Shown piece by piece: positions 1 to 15,000 of a stretch of 64,000 nucleotides of DNA. A program made the translations under genes and the position numbers. This DNA is from HK1 sp965215295 (GTDB lineage Bacteria; Pseudomonadota; Gammaproteobacteria; HK1). Numbering within the stretch: position 1 is the stretch's first letter; each line of letters begins with the position of its first letter. A model generated the notes under the pieces. It was not told the origin of the DNA. It worked only from the letters and a program-made list of their open reading frames with translations, and searched no databases. The DNA is taken from positions 4,079,678 to 4,143,677 of the forward strand of contig OZ244045.1 of NCBI GenBank assembly GCA_965215295.1, written 5' to 3'.

Positions 1-1
1 G

Positions 2-3000
2 GACGGCGACACCGAGAAGACGGTGACCGTGCCGACGGTGGAGGACAGTGTCCACGAGGCGGACAGCACGGTGACGGTGACGCTGACGGCGGACACGGTC
101 GGCGAACCCACCTACCTGCTCGGCGCTTCGACCACGGCGGAGGTCGCGGTCGAGGACGACGACAACGCGGCGCCGACCGGCGCGCCGACGATCGACGACA
201 CGACACCCGTGGTCACCGAGACGCTGACGGCGGACGCCTCGGGCATCGACGACCCGGACGGTCTGACGAGCCTGACAGACTTCACCTGGCAGTGGCTCCG
301 GGTGCCGTCGGGCGGCGGGACGCCGACGGAGATCACCGGCGCGACCACGGCGAGCTACACGGTGGTCGCCGAGGACGTCGGGGCGACGCTGAAGGTCCGC
401 GCCGGCTTCACGGACGACGACGACACCGGCGAGACGGTCGAGAGCGCAGAGACGGCGACGGTCACCCCGTACACGATCACGGCCGCCTCGCCGACGGTCA
501 CGGAAGGCGACGACGGCGCGCCGCTGCTCCGGTTCGTGCTGTCACGGTCCGAGACGGGGCAGAGAGTGGAACTCGGCTGGCGGGTAGCCACGGAAAGCAC
601 GGCGCAGGCCACCGGCCCCATGGCCGATTTTGCCGGCTCCATGGCAGGCACGCTCGTTTTCTCGCCGAGCAGTACCAGCGGGCAAGTTTTCTTCCAGGTG
701 CGTCCCGACACCGTCGACGAGTCGGACGAGACGGTGGTGCTGGAGCTCTTCGAAGTGGCCGGCACTCCTGAAGGGGTGACGTTCCCGTCCACGGTCACCG
801 GGACGATTGTGGACGACGACACCGCGACGCTGTCCATCGGGCCGTCGAGCGTGAGCGTGGACGAGGGCGACTCGGGCACGACGGATCTGGTGTTCACCGT
901 GAGCATGGACCTCCAATCGGACCGGGAGGTGACGGTCGAGTACGACGTGGGGGGCACGGCGGAATCCGGCGCCGACTACGAGGCGCCCACGCCCGCCCGG
1001 GTCACGTTCCCGGCGCTGTCCCAGGAAGTGCCGACGATGCAGACGATCACGTTCCGCGTCCGCGGCGACACCGATGCCGAGAGGGACGAGACGGTGGAGG
1101 TGGAGCTCAGGGACCCGAGCGGGGGCGCGGCGCTCGGGACGGCGAGGGCGGAGGGCACGATCCGGAACGACGACGAGCCGGTGCTGTCGGTCACCCCGTC
1201 GGAGGTGGACGAGGGCGATTCGACGGCAGATCGAGTGCAGCTCACGTTCCGGGTGACGATGTCGGGGCAGTCGGATACGGACGTTACGGTCGACTACCGG
1301 GTGGACACCGGAGCGGGCACGGCGACGGTCGGCACCGATTACCGGAACCAGCAGCCCGGGACGGCAAGGATCGAGAGCGGGGATACCGGCGTGGTCGTCA
1401 GGGTGAGGGTCAACGAGGACACTGAATTCGAGCTTGACGAGACGGTGGTGATGGTGTTCGAGAACCCGGTGGGCGCGGAGCTCGATCCGGACTCGGCCAG
1501 GGTCACGGGCACGATCCTGAACGACGACCTGCCGCCGGTGACGGTTGCGGCGGTTGCGGCGACGGTCACGGAGGGCGAGGCGGCGGCATTCAGGCTGAGG
1601 CGACCGGATTTGGATACCAGCGAGGCGCTGGTGGTGAGCTTCACGGTCGTCGACCCTGCCGGGGTGCTGTCGGGGACCGCTCCCGCGACGGCGACCATCG
1701 CGGCGGGCGAGACGGAAGAGACGGTGAGCCTGGACACAGTGGACGACGGCGACCACGAGGCGCACGGCTCGGTGACGCTGACGCTGGCGGCGGGCGCGGC
1801 CTACGTGCTGGGGCCGGAGGCGGAGCGGTCGGCGGAGGTCACGGTCCGGGACAACGACGACTCCCCGGCGACCGGCTCGGTCACGGTCACGGGCACGGCG
1901 ACGGAAGGCCAGACGCTGACGGCGGAGGCGACGAACATCGTCGACGCGGACGGTCTGGACAACGCGGTTTACGCCTGGCAGTGGGTGCGGACGCCGTCCG
2001 GCGGCGGTGACGAGGACATTACCGGCGCGACCTCGGAGACCTACGTGCCGGCGTTCGCGGACGCGGGAGCGACGCTCAAGGCTCGATTGACGGTCACCGA
2101 CGACGAGGGCCACGACGCGACGTTCGAGAGCGCAGCGACCTCGGCGGTGGCGGCACTGCCGCGGCCCTTGGTGACGGTGGCCTCGGACGGCGACGTGACC
2201 GAGGGCGCCACCGTCACGTTCACGCTGACGCGGACGGTCGACACGACGGGGACGCTGGACGTGGCCTACGCGGTGACGGCTTCCGGGGACTTCGGCGCCA
2301 CGACCGGCGCGGGCACGGCGACCTTCCCGGCGAACAGCGCCACGGTGCGGGTGTCGGTAGACACGACGGGCGACGGCGCCCACGAGGCGCACGGCTCGGT
2401 GACGGTGACGCTGACGGCGGACACGGGCGCCGATCCCGCCTGGCTGCTCGGCGACCCGTCGACGGCGACGGCGGCGGTGGAAGACGACGACGACTCGCCG
2501 GCGAGCGGGACGGTCACGGTCACGGGCACGGCGACGGAAGGCCAGACGCTGACGGCGGACACCTCGGGCCTCACCGACGCGGACGGTCTGGACAACGCGG
2601 CCTACGCCTGGCAGTGGGTGCGGACGCCCTCCGGCGGCAGTGACGAGGACATCTCCGGTGCGACCTCGCAGACCTACGTGCCGGTGTTCGCGGACGCGGG
2701 CGCAACGCTCAAGGTCCGGGTGACGGTCACCGACGACGAGGGCCACGAGGCGACCTTCACGAGCGCCCCGACCTCGGCGGTGGCGGCGCTGCCCAGGGTG
2801 TCCGTTGTGCACGGCGGCAGTCCCATCACCGAGGGAGGAGACGCGACTTTCACGTTCACCCTGTCGAAGACAATCGGGGACATACCGTTGCGTGTGAATA
2901 TCAGAAGAACGGAAACAGGCAACATGATGTTCCCGAACAATTTGGGGAGGTCGGTTGTAGTGTTTGGCCCCAACCAGACAACCTTGACAGTGAGTTACCC

Positions 3001-6000
3001 GACGGTTGATGACGACACGACCGAGCCGAACAGCACGGTAACCGTGGAGGTCCTTGAACGTAACTACTACATGCCGGGCACGCCCTCCATGGCCAGTATC
3101 GAGGTGCGGGACGATGACGACTCGCCGGCGACCGGCTCGGTCACGGTCACGGGCACGGCGACGGAAGGTGAGACGCTGACGGCGGACACCTCGGGCCTCA
3201 CCGACGAGGACGGTTTGGACAACGCTTCCTACGCCTACCAGTGGGTGCGGACGCCGGCCGGCGGCAGTGACGCGGACATCTCCGGCGCGACCGGCGCGAC
3301 CTACGTGCCGGTGTTCGCGGACGCGGGCGCGACGCTGAAGGTCCGGGTGACGGTCACCGACGACGAGGGCCATGAGGCGACCTTCACGAGCGCCCCGACC
3401 TCGGCGGTGGCGGCGCGGGCGCGGCCTTCGGTGACGGTGGTCTCGGACGGCGACGTGACCGAAGGCGACACCGTCACGTTCACGCTGATGCGCACGGGCG
3501 ACCCGGCGCAGACGCTGAACGTGGCCTACGACGTGACCGCCACCGGGGACTTCGGCGTCACGACCGGCGCGGGCACGGCGACGTTCCTGGCGAGCAACTC
3601 CACGGTGCAGGTGAGTGTCCCCACGACGGGCGACGATACCCACGAGGCGCACGGCTCGGTGACGCTGACGCTGACGGCGGACACGGGCACAGATCCCGCC
3701 TACCTGCTCGGCGACCCGTCGACGGCGACGGCGGCGGTGGAAGACGACGACGACTCGCCGGCGACCGGCTCGGTCACGGTCACGGGCACGCCGACGGAAG
3801 GCGAGACGCTGACGGCGGACACATCGGGCATCGCCGACGAGGACGGACTGAACAACGCGGCCTACGTTTACCAGTGGGTCCGGACACCGTCCGGCGGCAG
3901 TGACGCGGACATTTCCGGCGCGACCTCGCAGACCTACGTGCCGGTGTTCGCGGACGCGGGCGCGACGCTCAAGGTCAAGGTGACGGTCACCGACGACGAG
4001 GGCCACGAGGCGAGCTTCACGAGTGCCCCGACCTCGGCGGTGGCGGCGGCATCGCGACCCTCGGTGACGGTGGTCTCGGACGGCGACGTGACGGAGGGCA
4101 GCCCCGCGGAGTTCACGCTGACGCGCACGGGCGACCCGGCGCAGACGCTGGACGTGGACTACACGGTGACCGTCTCCGGGGACTTCGGCGCCACGACGGG
4201 CGCGGGCACGGCGACCTTCCCGGCGAACAGCGCCACGGTGCAGGTGAGCGTGCCCACGACGGACGACAGCGCCCACGAGGCGCACGGCTCGGTGACGCTG
4301 ACGCTGACGGCGGACACGAGCGCCAATCCCGCCTACCTGCTCGGCGACCCATCGACGGCGACGGCGGAGGTTCGGGACGACGACAACGCGGAGCCGACCG
4401 GCGAGCCAACGATCGACGATACGACGCCGGAGGTCGGCCAGACGCTGACCGTGAATACCTCGAGCATCGACGATCCGGACGGGCTGGCGACCCCGGATTT
4501 CACCTGGCAGTGGATCCGGGTGCCATCGGGCGGGGGGACGGAGACGCGGATCGGCGACGCGACCGCGGCGAGCTACACGGTGGTTGCCGCCGATGAGGGC
4601 GCGACGCTGAAGGTGGAGGTGGGCTTCACCGATGACGGCGGCACCACCGAGACCCTGACGAGCGCGGCGACGATGGCGGTCGAGGCGGCGGCGCCGACGG
4701 TGCCCGAAGTGTCCATTGTGCCGGGGGTCGGCGGCAGTCTCATCACCGAGGGAGGACGTGTGACTTTCACGTTGACCATATCGGAGCCACCCGCGGCTTT
4801 GTTGCTTGTCAATCTCAGAGTAACGGAAACAGGCGACATGATGACGGCGAACAATTTGCAATTTCCTATTGTTGCAGTGTTTCCCGACGGCAAAGAAACC
4901 GCAACGCTGTCTTTCCCGACGGTAGCTGACGACACGGACGAGCCGAACAGCACGGTAACCGCGGAGATCGTTGAACGTGCAGGCAGCAACTACGTGCCGG
5001 GCACGCCCTCCATGGCCAGTGTCGAGGTGCGGGACGATGACAGGCCCGACGGCAACGCGGCGCCGACCGGCAGGCCGACCATCGACGACACGACGCCCGC
5101 GGTGGGCGAGACGCTGACGGCGGCACCATCGGACCTGGATGACCCGGACGGTCTGACGAGCCCGACCTACGCTTGGCGGTGGATCCGGGTGGCGTCGGGC
5201 GGCGTCGAAACCGTGGTCGGGACCGGGATGACGTATGTGGTGGTCGCCGCCGACGCGGGTGCGAGGCTGAAGGTGGAGGCGACCTTCACCGACGACGCCG
5301 GGATCGAAGAGACGGTCGAGAGCGAGGCGACGTCGGCGGTCGAGGTGGTGCTGCTGCCGACGGTGTCGGTGGCGCCGGTGTCGACCCCGGTGGCGGAAGG
5401 CGCGGGTGCGCAGTTCAGGGTGACGCGCACGGTGGTGACGGCGGGCGCGCTCACGGTGAACTATGGCGTGTCGGAGACCGGCGACATGGTGGCGTCGGGC
5501 GAGGAGGGCGCGAAGAGCGTCGCTTTCGCGGACGGCGACACCGAGCAGACGGTGACGGTGCCGACGGAGGACGACACCGGCCACGAGGCGGACAGCACGG
5601 TGACCCTGACCCTGACGGCGGATGCGGCCTGGGACCTGGGGACCGCCACGGCGGAGGTGAAGGTCGAGGACAACGACAACGCGGACCTGACGGGCGCACC
5701 GACGATCAGTGACACGACACCCGTGGTCGGCGATACGTTGACGGCGGATCCGTCGGGCATCGCCGACCCCGACGGGCTGACGGGCGCGATCTACGCTTGG
5801 CGGTGGATCCGGGTGGCATCGGACACCACCGAGACGGAGGTCGGAACCGGCACGACCTACACGGTGGTCGACGCGGACATGGGCGCGACGTTGAAAGTGG
5901 AGGCGACCTTCACCGACGACGACGGGACCGAAGAGATGGTCGAGAGCGCGGAGACGGCGACCGTCGAGGCGACGCCGCTTCTGGAGCTCTCGATCGCCGA

Positions 6001-9000
6001 CGCAAGCGTGGACGAGGGCGATACGGGCAGCACGACGCTGGAGTTCACGCTGACGCTGGACAGCGCGGCCACGGAAACCGTGACCGTGGACTGGGCGACC
6101 TCCGACGGCACCGCGACCGCCGGGACGGACTACACGGCGGGAACGGGAACCCTGACCATCAACACCGGGGACTCCAGCGGGACGGTGTCCGTGACGGTGC
6201 TGGGCGACGAAGTGGACGAGCCGCACGAGACGTTCGAAGTGACGCTGACGAACCCGTCGGGCGCGACGCTCGGGGACGACACGGCGACCGGCACGATCAC
6301 CGACGACGACGACCCGCCGACGGTGACGCTGGTCCTGACCCCGGCCTCGATTGCGGAGGCGGCCGGGCAGAGCACGGTGACGGCGACCCTGGACCATCCG
6401 TCGAGCGAGGAGACGACGGTGACGGTGTCGGTGGCCCCGGTGTCGCCGGCGGTGGCGGGCGACTACACGCTGAGCGGGAGCCAGTTGACGATTCCGGAGG
6501 GCGCGACGGCGAGCACGGGTACGGTGACGATCACCGCCGTGGACAACGCCGTGGACGCGCCCCACAAGACGGTGACGGTGTCGGCCACGGCGACGAACAC
6601 CCAGGGGATCACGGACCCGGAGGCCGTGACGCTGACGATCACGGACGACGAGAACGTGGCGCCGACGGGGGCGCCGACCATCGACGACACGTCGCCGGTG
6701 GTCGGCGAGACACTGACGGTGGACACGTCGGGCATCGGCGATTCGGACGGGCTGGCGGGCGCGGCCTACGCCTACCGTTGGCTCCGGGTGGCGGCGGGCG
6801 GCGCCGTGACGCAGGTCGGGACCGGGGAGTCGTACACGGTGGTCGACGCGGACGTGGGGTCGACGCTGAAGGTGGAGGTGACGTTCACCGACGAAGGCGG
6901 CGCCAAAGAGACGATCGAGAGCGTGGCGACGGCGGCGGCCGAAGCGGTGCCGACGACGCCGACGCCGACGACGATCTTCGATGCGGACGAGAACTATTCG
7001 GTCATCACGCAGTATGGGCGGACGACGACGGTGAACTTGGCGGAGTATCTGGCGACCGGCGTGGCGTCGTCCGCGGTGAGCTTCGAGGTGGACGACCAGA
7101 CTGATTGTGGCGCCACGCGGGCCGACTACTACCAGTCGGTGACCGTTTCGGGGAGCACGCTGAGCCTTGTGCCGAACAACCTGGGTCACACGCATGGGAG
7201 CAGCACGGAGAGCGAGACGGCGTGCGTTGTGACGGGGACGATGGGCGGGCAGAGCGAAGCGCGGACGTTTTCTTTCCGGATTCCCGCGCCCCGCGGGTTG
7301 ACAGGGGTGGTCCCCGTGGTGAGCGTGGTGGATCGGCAAGAGGATGCGCTGGGGGTCCAGGTGAGGGACCCGTCGGGTCTCGGCTCGTCGTGGCTGCGGC
7401 TGAGTTGGCGTAAGACGGGGACGAGCAACTGGGTGCACCGGATCATGTCCGGGGCGCGGCTTCGGCGGGCGGAGCCGCCCGTGATCCGGATAGGAGGTCT
7501 GGAGTCGGGTACGTCGTATACGGTTCAGGCAGCGGTGTTGAGGCGTGAGGCCTTTGACTATCACGCGAACGGGCGGACGATAGCGGAGCGTGTGCTGGCG
7601 ACGCTTGAGGGGCAAGGGGCGTGGCTGGCGAACATACGTGGCGGCGGGCAGAGCGATGTGGGGCTCGCGGAAGCGATGACGACGACGGGTGAGCCGGTAT
7701 TCCTGCGGGCGTCGGTGAACGGCGATGTTCTGACGGTGACGATGAACGAGGCGCTGGACGGGGCGAGCGTGCCGGCGGCGTCGGCGTTCACGGTGTCCGG
7801 GGGTCACGCGGTGAGCGCGGTGGCGGTGAGCGGGTCGTCGTTGACGCTGACGTTGGGGTCATTCGTGGGCGCGGACGAGACGGTGACGGTGAGCTACGCG
7901 GTGCCGGGCAGCGGGCAGCTTCAGGACGACGAGGGGAATGCTGCGCCGGCGTTCACGGACGAGGCCGTTGCGAACGAGACGCCGACGGTGACGCTGGTGC
8001 TGACGCCGGACACGATAGGTGAGGACGGCGGGTCGAGCACGGTGACGGCCACGCTGGACAAGCCGTCGCCGCAGGCGACGACGGTGACGGTGGCGGCGCC
8101 GTCGTCGGGCGCCGGCTACAGCTTGAGCACGAACCGGGAGCTGACGATTGCGGCCAACGCGCTGACGAGCACGGGGGTGGTGACGATCACCGCCGAAGAC
8201 AACGATGTGGACGCGCCGAACAAGACGGTGGCGGTGTCGGCCGCGGCGCAGAACAGCCAGGGTGTCAGCGGGCCGGACGATGTGACGCTGACGCTCACCG
8301 ACGACGACGATGCGCCGACGGTGACGCTGGTGCTGACGCCGGACACGATCACGGAGGCCGGCGGGGTGAGCATGGTGACGGCGCGCCTGTCCCACCCGTC
8401 GAGCGAGGAGACGAGGTTGACGGTTCAGACGGCGCCGATGTCGCCGGCGGTTGCGGGTGACTACATCCTGACCGCTGTCCCGCTGCTGTCGATCCCGGCC
8501 GGTGAGACGGAGAGCGAGAGTTTGAATCAGGTGCGGATCACGGCTGTGGACAACGACGTGATGGCACCGGACAAGACGGTGACGGTCTCGGCCACGGCCA
8601 AGAACAGGCAGGGGGTTACGGGGCCGCAGAACGTGACGCTGACGATCACCGACAATGCGGCGCCGACGGGCGCGCCGACGATCGACGACACGACGCCGGT
8701 GGTCGGCGAGACGCTGACGGTGGATGCGTCGGGCATCGACGATGCGGACGGTCTGACGGGCGCGACCTACGCTTGGCGTTGGCTCCGGGTGGCGTCGGGC
8801 GGTACCGAGACGGAGGTCGGGACCGCGGCGAGCTACACGGTGGTTGCCGCGGACGTGAGGTCGACGCTGAAGGTGGAGGCGAGCTTCACCGACGACGGCG
8901 GCGCCGCGGAGACCGTCGAGAGCGCGGAGACGTCGACGGTCGCGCCGGCGGCGGTGCTCCCGAGCGTATCGGTGAGGCGGGTGAAGACCCCGGTGAAGGA

Positions 9001-12000
9001 GGGCGAGGACGCGGAGTTCCGGGTGACGCGCACGGTGGTGACGGCGGGGGCGCTGACGGTCCGCTACAAGGTGTCGGAGAGCGGCGCCATGGTGGCGTCG
9101 GGCGAGGAGGGAGCGAAGACCGTCGATTTCGGTGACGGCGAGACCTCGAAGACGGTGGCGGTGCCGACGGTGGATGACAGCGTCCACGAGGCGGGCAGCA
9201 CGGTGACCTTCAGGCTGACTCCGGATGCGTACTACGAGGTGGGGGCCGCTGCGTCGGGGGTGAGGGTGGAGGACGACGACAACTCCCCGACGACCGGGGA
9301 GGTGACGGTCACGGGCACGGCGACGGAAGGGCGGACGCTGACGGCGGACACCTCGGGCCTCACCGACGAGGACGGTTTGGCCGACACGTCCTACGCCTAC
9401 CAGTGGGTGCGGACGCCGGCTGGCGGCAGCGACGGGGACATCTCGGGCGCGACCTCGAAGACCTACGTGGTGGTGTTCGCGGACGCGGGGGCGACGCTGA
9501 AGGTGCGGGTGACGGTCACCGACGACGAGGGCCATGAGGCGACCTTCACGAGCACGCCGACCTCGGCGGTGGCGGCGCTGCCGCGGCTGTCGGTGACCTC
9601 GGAGGGCGACGTGACGGAGGGCAGCCCTGCCCTGTTCACGCTGACCCGCACGGGCGCCACGGCGCAGACGCTGGACGTGCCCTATGAGGTAGCCGCCACC
9701 GGGGACTTCGGCGTCACGCCGGGCGCGGGCACGGCGAGCTTCCTGGCGGACAGCGCCACGGTGCAGGTGAGCGTGGCCACGACGGACGACAGCACCCACG
9801 AGGCGCACGGCTCGGTGACGCTGACGCTGACGGCGGATACGAGCGCCGATCCCGCCTACGTACTCGGCGACCCGGCGACGGCGACAGCGGCGGTTCGGGA
9901 CGACGACAACGCGGCGCCGACGGGCGAGCTGACCATCGACGACACGACGCCCGTGGTCGGCGAGACGCTGACGGCGGACGCCTCGGGCATCGACGACCCC
10001 GACGGGCTGACGGACGAGATCGATTTGCAGTGGCTCCGGGTGGCGTCGGGCGGCGGCGAGACGGAGGTCGGAACCGGCGCGACCTACACGGTGGTCGCCG
10101 CGGATGTGGGCGCGACGCTGAAGGTGAAGGCGAGCTTCACCGACGACGGCGGGACCGAAGAGACGGTCGAGAGCGAGGAGACGGCGACGGTCGAGGCGGC
10201 GCCGATGTTGCCGGCGCTCTCGATCTCCGACGCGAGGGTGAACGAGGGCGATACGGGCAGCAAGACGCTGGACTTCACGGTGACGCTGGACCGCGCGGCG
10301 ACGGAAACCGTGACCGTGGAGTGGGCGACGTCCGACGGGACCGCGACCGCCGGGACGGACTACACGGCGGGGAATGGAACCCTGACGTTCAGCAGCGGGG
10401 ACTCCAGCAAGACAGTCTCCGTGACCGTGGCCGGCGACAACGTGGACGAGCCGAACGAGACGTTCGAAGTGACGCTGACGAACCCGTCGGGCGCGACCCT
10501 CGGGGACGACACGGCGACCGGTACGATCATCGACAACGACGCCAGGCCGACGGTGACGCTGGTGCTGACTCCGGCCTCGATCAGTGAGGACGGCGGGGTG
10601 AGCATGGTGACGGCGCGCCTGGACCACCCGTCGAGCGAGGATACGACGTTGACGGTTGAGACGGCGCCGGTGTCGCCGGCGGTTGCGGGTGACTACACCC
10701 TGACCGCTGTCCCGCTGCTGTCGATCCCGGCCGGTGAGACGGAGAGCGAGAGTACGAATCAGGTGCGGATCACGGCTGTGGACAACAGCGTGTACGAAGG
10801 GGACAAGACGGTGACGGTCTCGGCCATGGTGCAGAACAGGCAGGGGGTCACGGCTCCGCAGAACGTGACCCTGACGATCACCGACGACGAGCCGGCGCCG
10901 CCGGAGCTGTCGATCGGCGATGTGAGCGTGGACGAGGGCGATACGGGCAGCACGACGCTGGACTTCACGGTGACGCTGGACCGCGCGGCGACGGAAACCG
11001 TGACCGTGGAGTGGGCGACGTCCGACGGCACCGCGACCGCCGGGACGGACTACACGGCGGGGAATGGAACCGTGACGTTCAGCAGCGGGGACTCCAGCAA
11101 GACAGTCTCCGTGACGGTGCTGGGCGACGAAGTGGACGAGCCGAACGAGACGTTCGAAGTGACGCTGACGAACCCGTCGGGCGCAACGCTCGGGGACGAC
11201 ACGGCGACCGGCACGATCACGGACGACGACGCCACGCCGACGGTGACCCTGGTCCTGACGCCGGCCTCGATTACGGAGGAGGCGTCCGGGCAGAGCACGG
11301 TGACGGCGCGCCTGGACCACCCGTCGAGCGAGGCGACGACGGTGACGGTGACGGTGGCGCCGGAGTCGCCGGCGGTGGCGGGCGACTACACGCTGAGCTC
11401 GAACCTGGAGCTGACGATTGCGGCGGGCGCGACCACGAGCACGGGTACGGTGACGATTACCGCCGTGAACAACAGCGTGTACGAAGGGGACAAGACGGTG
11501 ACGGTGTCGGCCACGGCGACGAACACGCTGGGGATCACGGCTCCGCAGAACGTGACCCTGACGATCACCGACGACGAGCCGCCGCCGACGCCGACGACGA
11601 TCTTCGATGCGGACGGGAACTATTCGGTCATCACGCAGTATGGGCGGACGACGACAGTGGATCTGACGGCTTATCTGGCGGAAGGCGTGGCGTCGTCCGG
11701 GGTGAGCTTCGAGGTGGACGACCAGACTGATTGTGGCGCCACGCGGGCCGACTACTACCAGTCGGTGACCGTTTCGGGGAGCACGCTGAGCCTTGTGCCG
11801 AACAACCTGGGTCACACGCATGGGAGCAGCACGGAGAGCGAGACGGCGTGCGTTGTGACGGGGACGATGGGCGGGCAGAGCGAAGCGCGGACGTTTTCTT
11901 TCCGGATTCCCGCGCCCCGCGGGTTGACAGGGGTGGTCCCCGTGGTGAGCGTGGTGGATCGGCAAGAGGATGCGCTGGGGGTCCAGGTGAGGGACCCGTC

Positions 12001-15000
12001 GGGTCTCGGCTCGTCGTGGCTGCGGCTGAGTTGGCGTAAGACGGGGACGAGCAACTGGGTGCACCGGATCATGTCCGGGGCGCGGCTTCGGCGGGCGGAG
12101 CCGCCCGTGATCCGGATAGGAGGGCTGGAGTCGGGTACGTCGTATACGGTTCAGGCGGCGGTGTTGAGGCGTGAGGCCTTTGACTATTACGCGAACGGGC
12201 GGACGATAGCGGAGCGTGTGCTGACGACGCTCGAGGGGCAAGGTCCGTGGCTGGCGAACATACGTGGCGGCGGGCAGAGCGAAGTGGTGCTCGCGGAAGC
12301 GATGACGACGACGGGTGAGCCGGTATTCCTGCGGGCGTCGGTGAACGGCGATGTTCTGACGGTGACGATGAACGAGGCGCTGGACGGGGCGAGCGTGCCG
12401 TCGGCGTCGGCGTTCACGTTGTCCGGAGGGCGGACCGTGAGCGGGGTGGCGGTGAGCGGGTCGTCGTTGACGCTGACGTTGGGGTCATTCGTGGGCGCGG
12501 ACGAGACGGTGACGGTGAGCTACGCGGTGCCGGGCAGCGGGCAGCTTCAGGACGACGAGGGGAATGCTGCGCCGGCGTTCACGGACGAGGCCGTTGCGAA
12601 CGAGACGCCGACGGTGACGCTGGTGCTGACGCCGTCCTCGATAGGTGAGAACGGCGAGACGAGCACGGTGACGGCCACGCTGGACAAGCCGTCGCTGCAG
12701 GCGACGACGGTGACGGTGGCGGCGCCGTCGTCGGGCGCCGGCTACGGCTTGAGCGCGAACCGGGAGCTGACGATTGCGGCCAACGCGCTGACGAGCACGG
12801 GGGTGGTGACGATCACCGCCGAAGACAACGATGTGGACGCGCCGAACAAGACGGTGGCGGTGTCGGCCGCGGCGCAGAACAGCCAGGGTGTCAGCGGGCC
12901 GGACGATGTGACGCTGACGATCACCGACGACGACGATGCGCCGACGGTGACGCTGGTGCTGACGCCGGACACGATCACGGAGGCCGGCGGGGTGAGCATG
13001 GTGACGGCGCGCCTGTCCCACCCGTCGAGCGAGGAGACGAGGTTGACGGTTCAGACGGCGCCGATGTCGCCGGCGGTTGCGGGTGACTACATCCTGACCG
13101 CTGTCCCGCTGCTGTCGATCCCGGCCGGTGAGACGGAGAGCGAGAGTTTGAATCAGGTGCGGATCACGGCTGTGGACAACGACGTGATGGCACCGGACAA
13201 GACGGTGACGGTCTCGGCCACGGCCAAGAACAGGCAGGGGGTTACGGGGCCGCAGAACGTGACGCTGACGATCACCGACAATGCGGCGCCGACGGGCGCG
13301 CCGACGATCGACGACACGACGCCGGTGGTCGGCGAGACGCTGACGGTGGATGCGTCGGGCATCGACGATGCGGACGGTCTGACGGGCGCGACCTACGCTT
13401 GGCGTTGGCTCCGGGTGGCGTCGGGCGGTACCGAGACGGAGGTCGGGACCGCGGCGAGCTACACGGTGGTTGCCGCGGACGTGAGGTCGACGCTGAAGGT
13501 GGAGGCGAGCTTCACCGACGACGGCGGCGCCGAAGAGACCGTCGAGAGCGCGGAGACGTCGACGGTCGCGCCGGCGGCGGTGCTCCCGAGCGTATCGGTG
13601 AGGTGGGTGAAGACCCCGGTGAAGGAGGGCGAGGCCGCGGAGTTCCGGGTGACGCGCACGGTGGTGACGGCGGGGGCGCTGACGGTCCGCTACAAGGTGT
13701 CGGAGAGCGGCGCCATGGTGGCGTCGGGCGAGGAGGGAGCGAAGACCGTCGATTTCGGTGACGGCGAGACCTCGAAGACGGTGGCGGTGCCGACGGTGGA
13801 TGACAGCGTCCACGAGGCGGGCAGCACGGTGACCTTCAGGCTGACTCCGGATGCGTACTACGAGGTGGGGGCCGCTGCGTCGGGGGTGAGGGTGGAGGAC
13901 GACGACAACTCCCCGACGACCGGGGAGGTGACGGTCACGGGCACGGCGACGGAAGGGCGGACGCTGACGGCGGACACCTCGGGCCTCACCGACGAGGACG
14001 GTTTGGCCGACACGTCCTACGCCTACCAGTGGGTGCGGACGCCGGCTGGCGGCAGCGACGGGGACATCTCGGGCGCGACCTCGAAGACCTACGTGGTGGT
14101 GTTCGCGGACGCGGGGGCGACGCTGAAGGTGCGGGTGACGGTCACCGACGACGAGGGCCATGAGGCGACCTTCACGAGCACGCCGACCTCGGCGGTGGCG
14201 GCGCTGCCGCGGCTGTCGGTGACCTCGGAGGGCGACGTGACGGAGGGCAGCCCTGCCCTGTTCACGCTGACCCGCACGGGCGCCACGGCGCAGACGCTGG
14301 ACGTGCCCTATGAGGTAGCCGCCACCGGGGACTTCGGCGTCACGCCGGGCGCGGGCACGGCGAGCTTCCTGGCGGACAGCGCCACGGTGCAGGTGAGCGT
14401 GGCCACGACGGACGACAGCACCCACGAGGCGCACGGCTCGGTGACGTTGACGCTGACGGCGGACACGGGCGCGGACCCCGCCTGGGTGCTCGGCGACCCG
14501 GCGGCGGCGACGGCGGCGGTGGAAGACGACGACGACTCGCCGGCGACGGGCTCGGTGACGGTCACGGGCACGGCGACGGAAGGCGAGACGCTGACGGCGG
14601 ACACGTCGGGCATCGCCGACGAGGACGGATTGGCCAACGCGGCCTACACCTACCAGTGGGTGCGGACGCCGTCCGGCGGCAGTGACGAGGACATCTCCGG
14701 CGAGACCGGCGCGACCTACGTGCCGGTGTACGCGGACATGGGCGCGACGCTGCAGGTCAAGGTGACGGTCACCGATGACGAGGGCCACCGGGCGATGTTC
14801 GAGAGCGCCCCGACCTCGGCGGTGGCGGCGCTGCCGCGGCCGTCGGTGACGGTGGCCTCGGATGGAGACGTGACCGAGGGCGACACCGTCACGTTCACGC
14901 TGACGCGCACGGGCGCCACGGCGCAGACGCTGGACGTGGCCTGGGAGGTGACCGCCACCGGGGACTTCGGTGTCACGACGGGCGCGGGCACGGCGACCTT

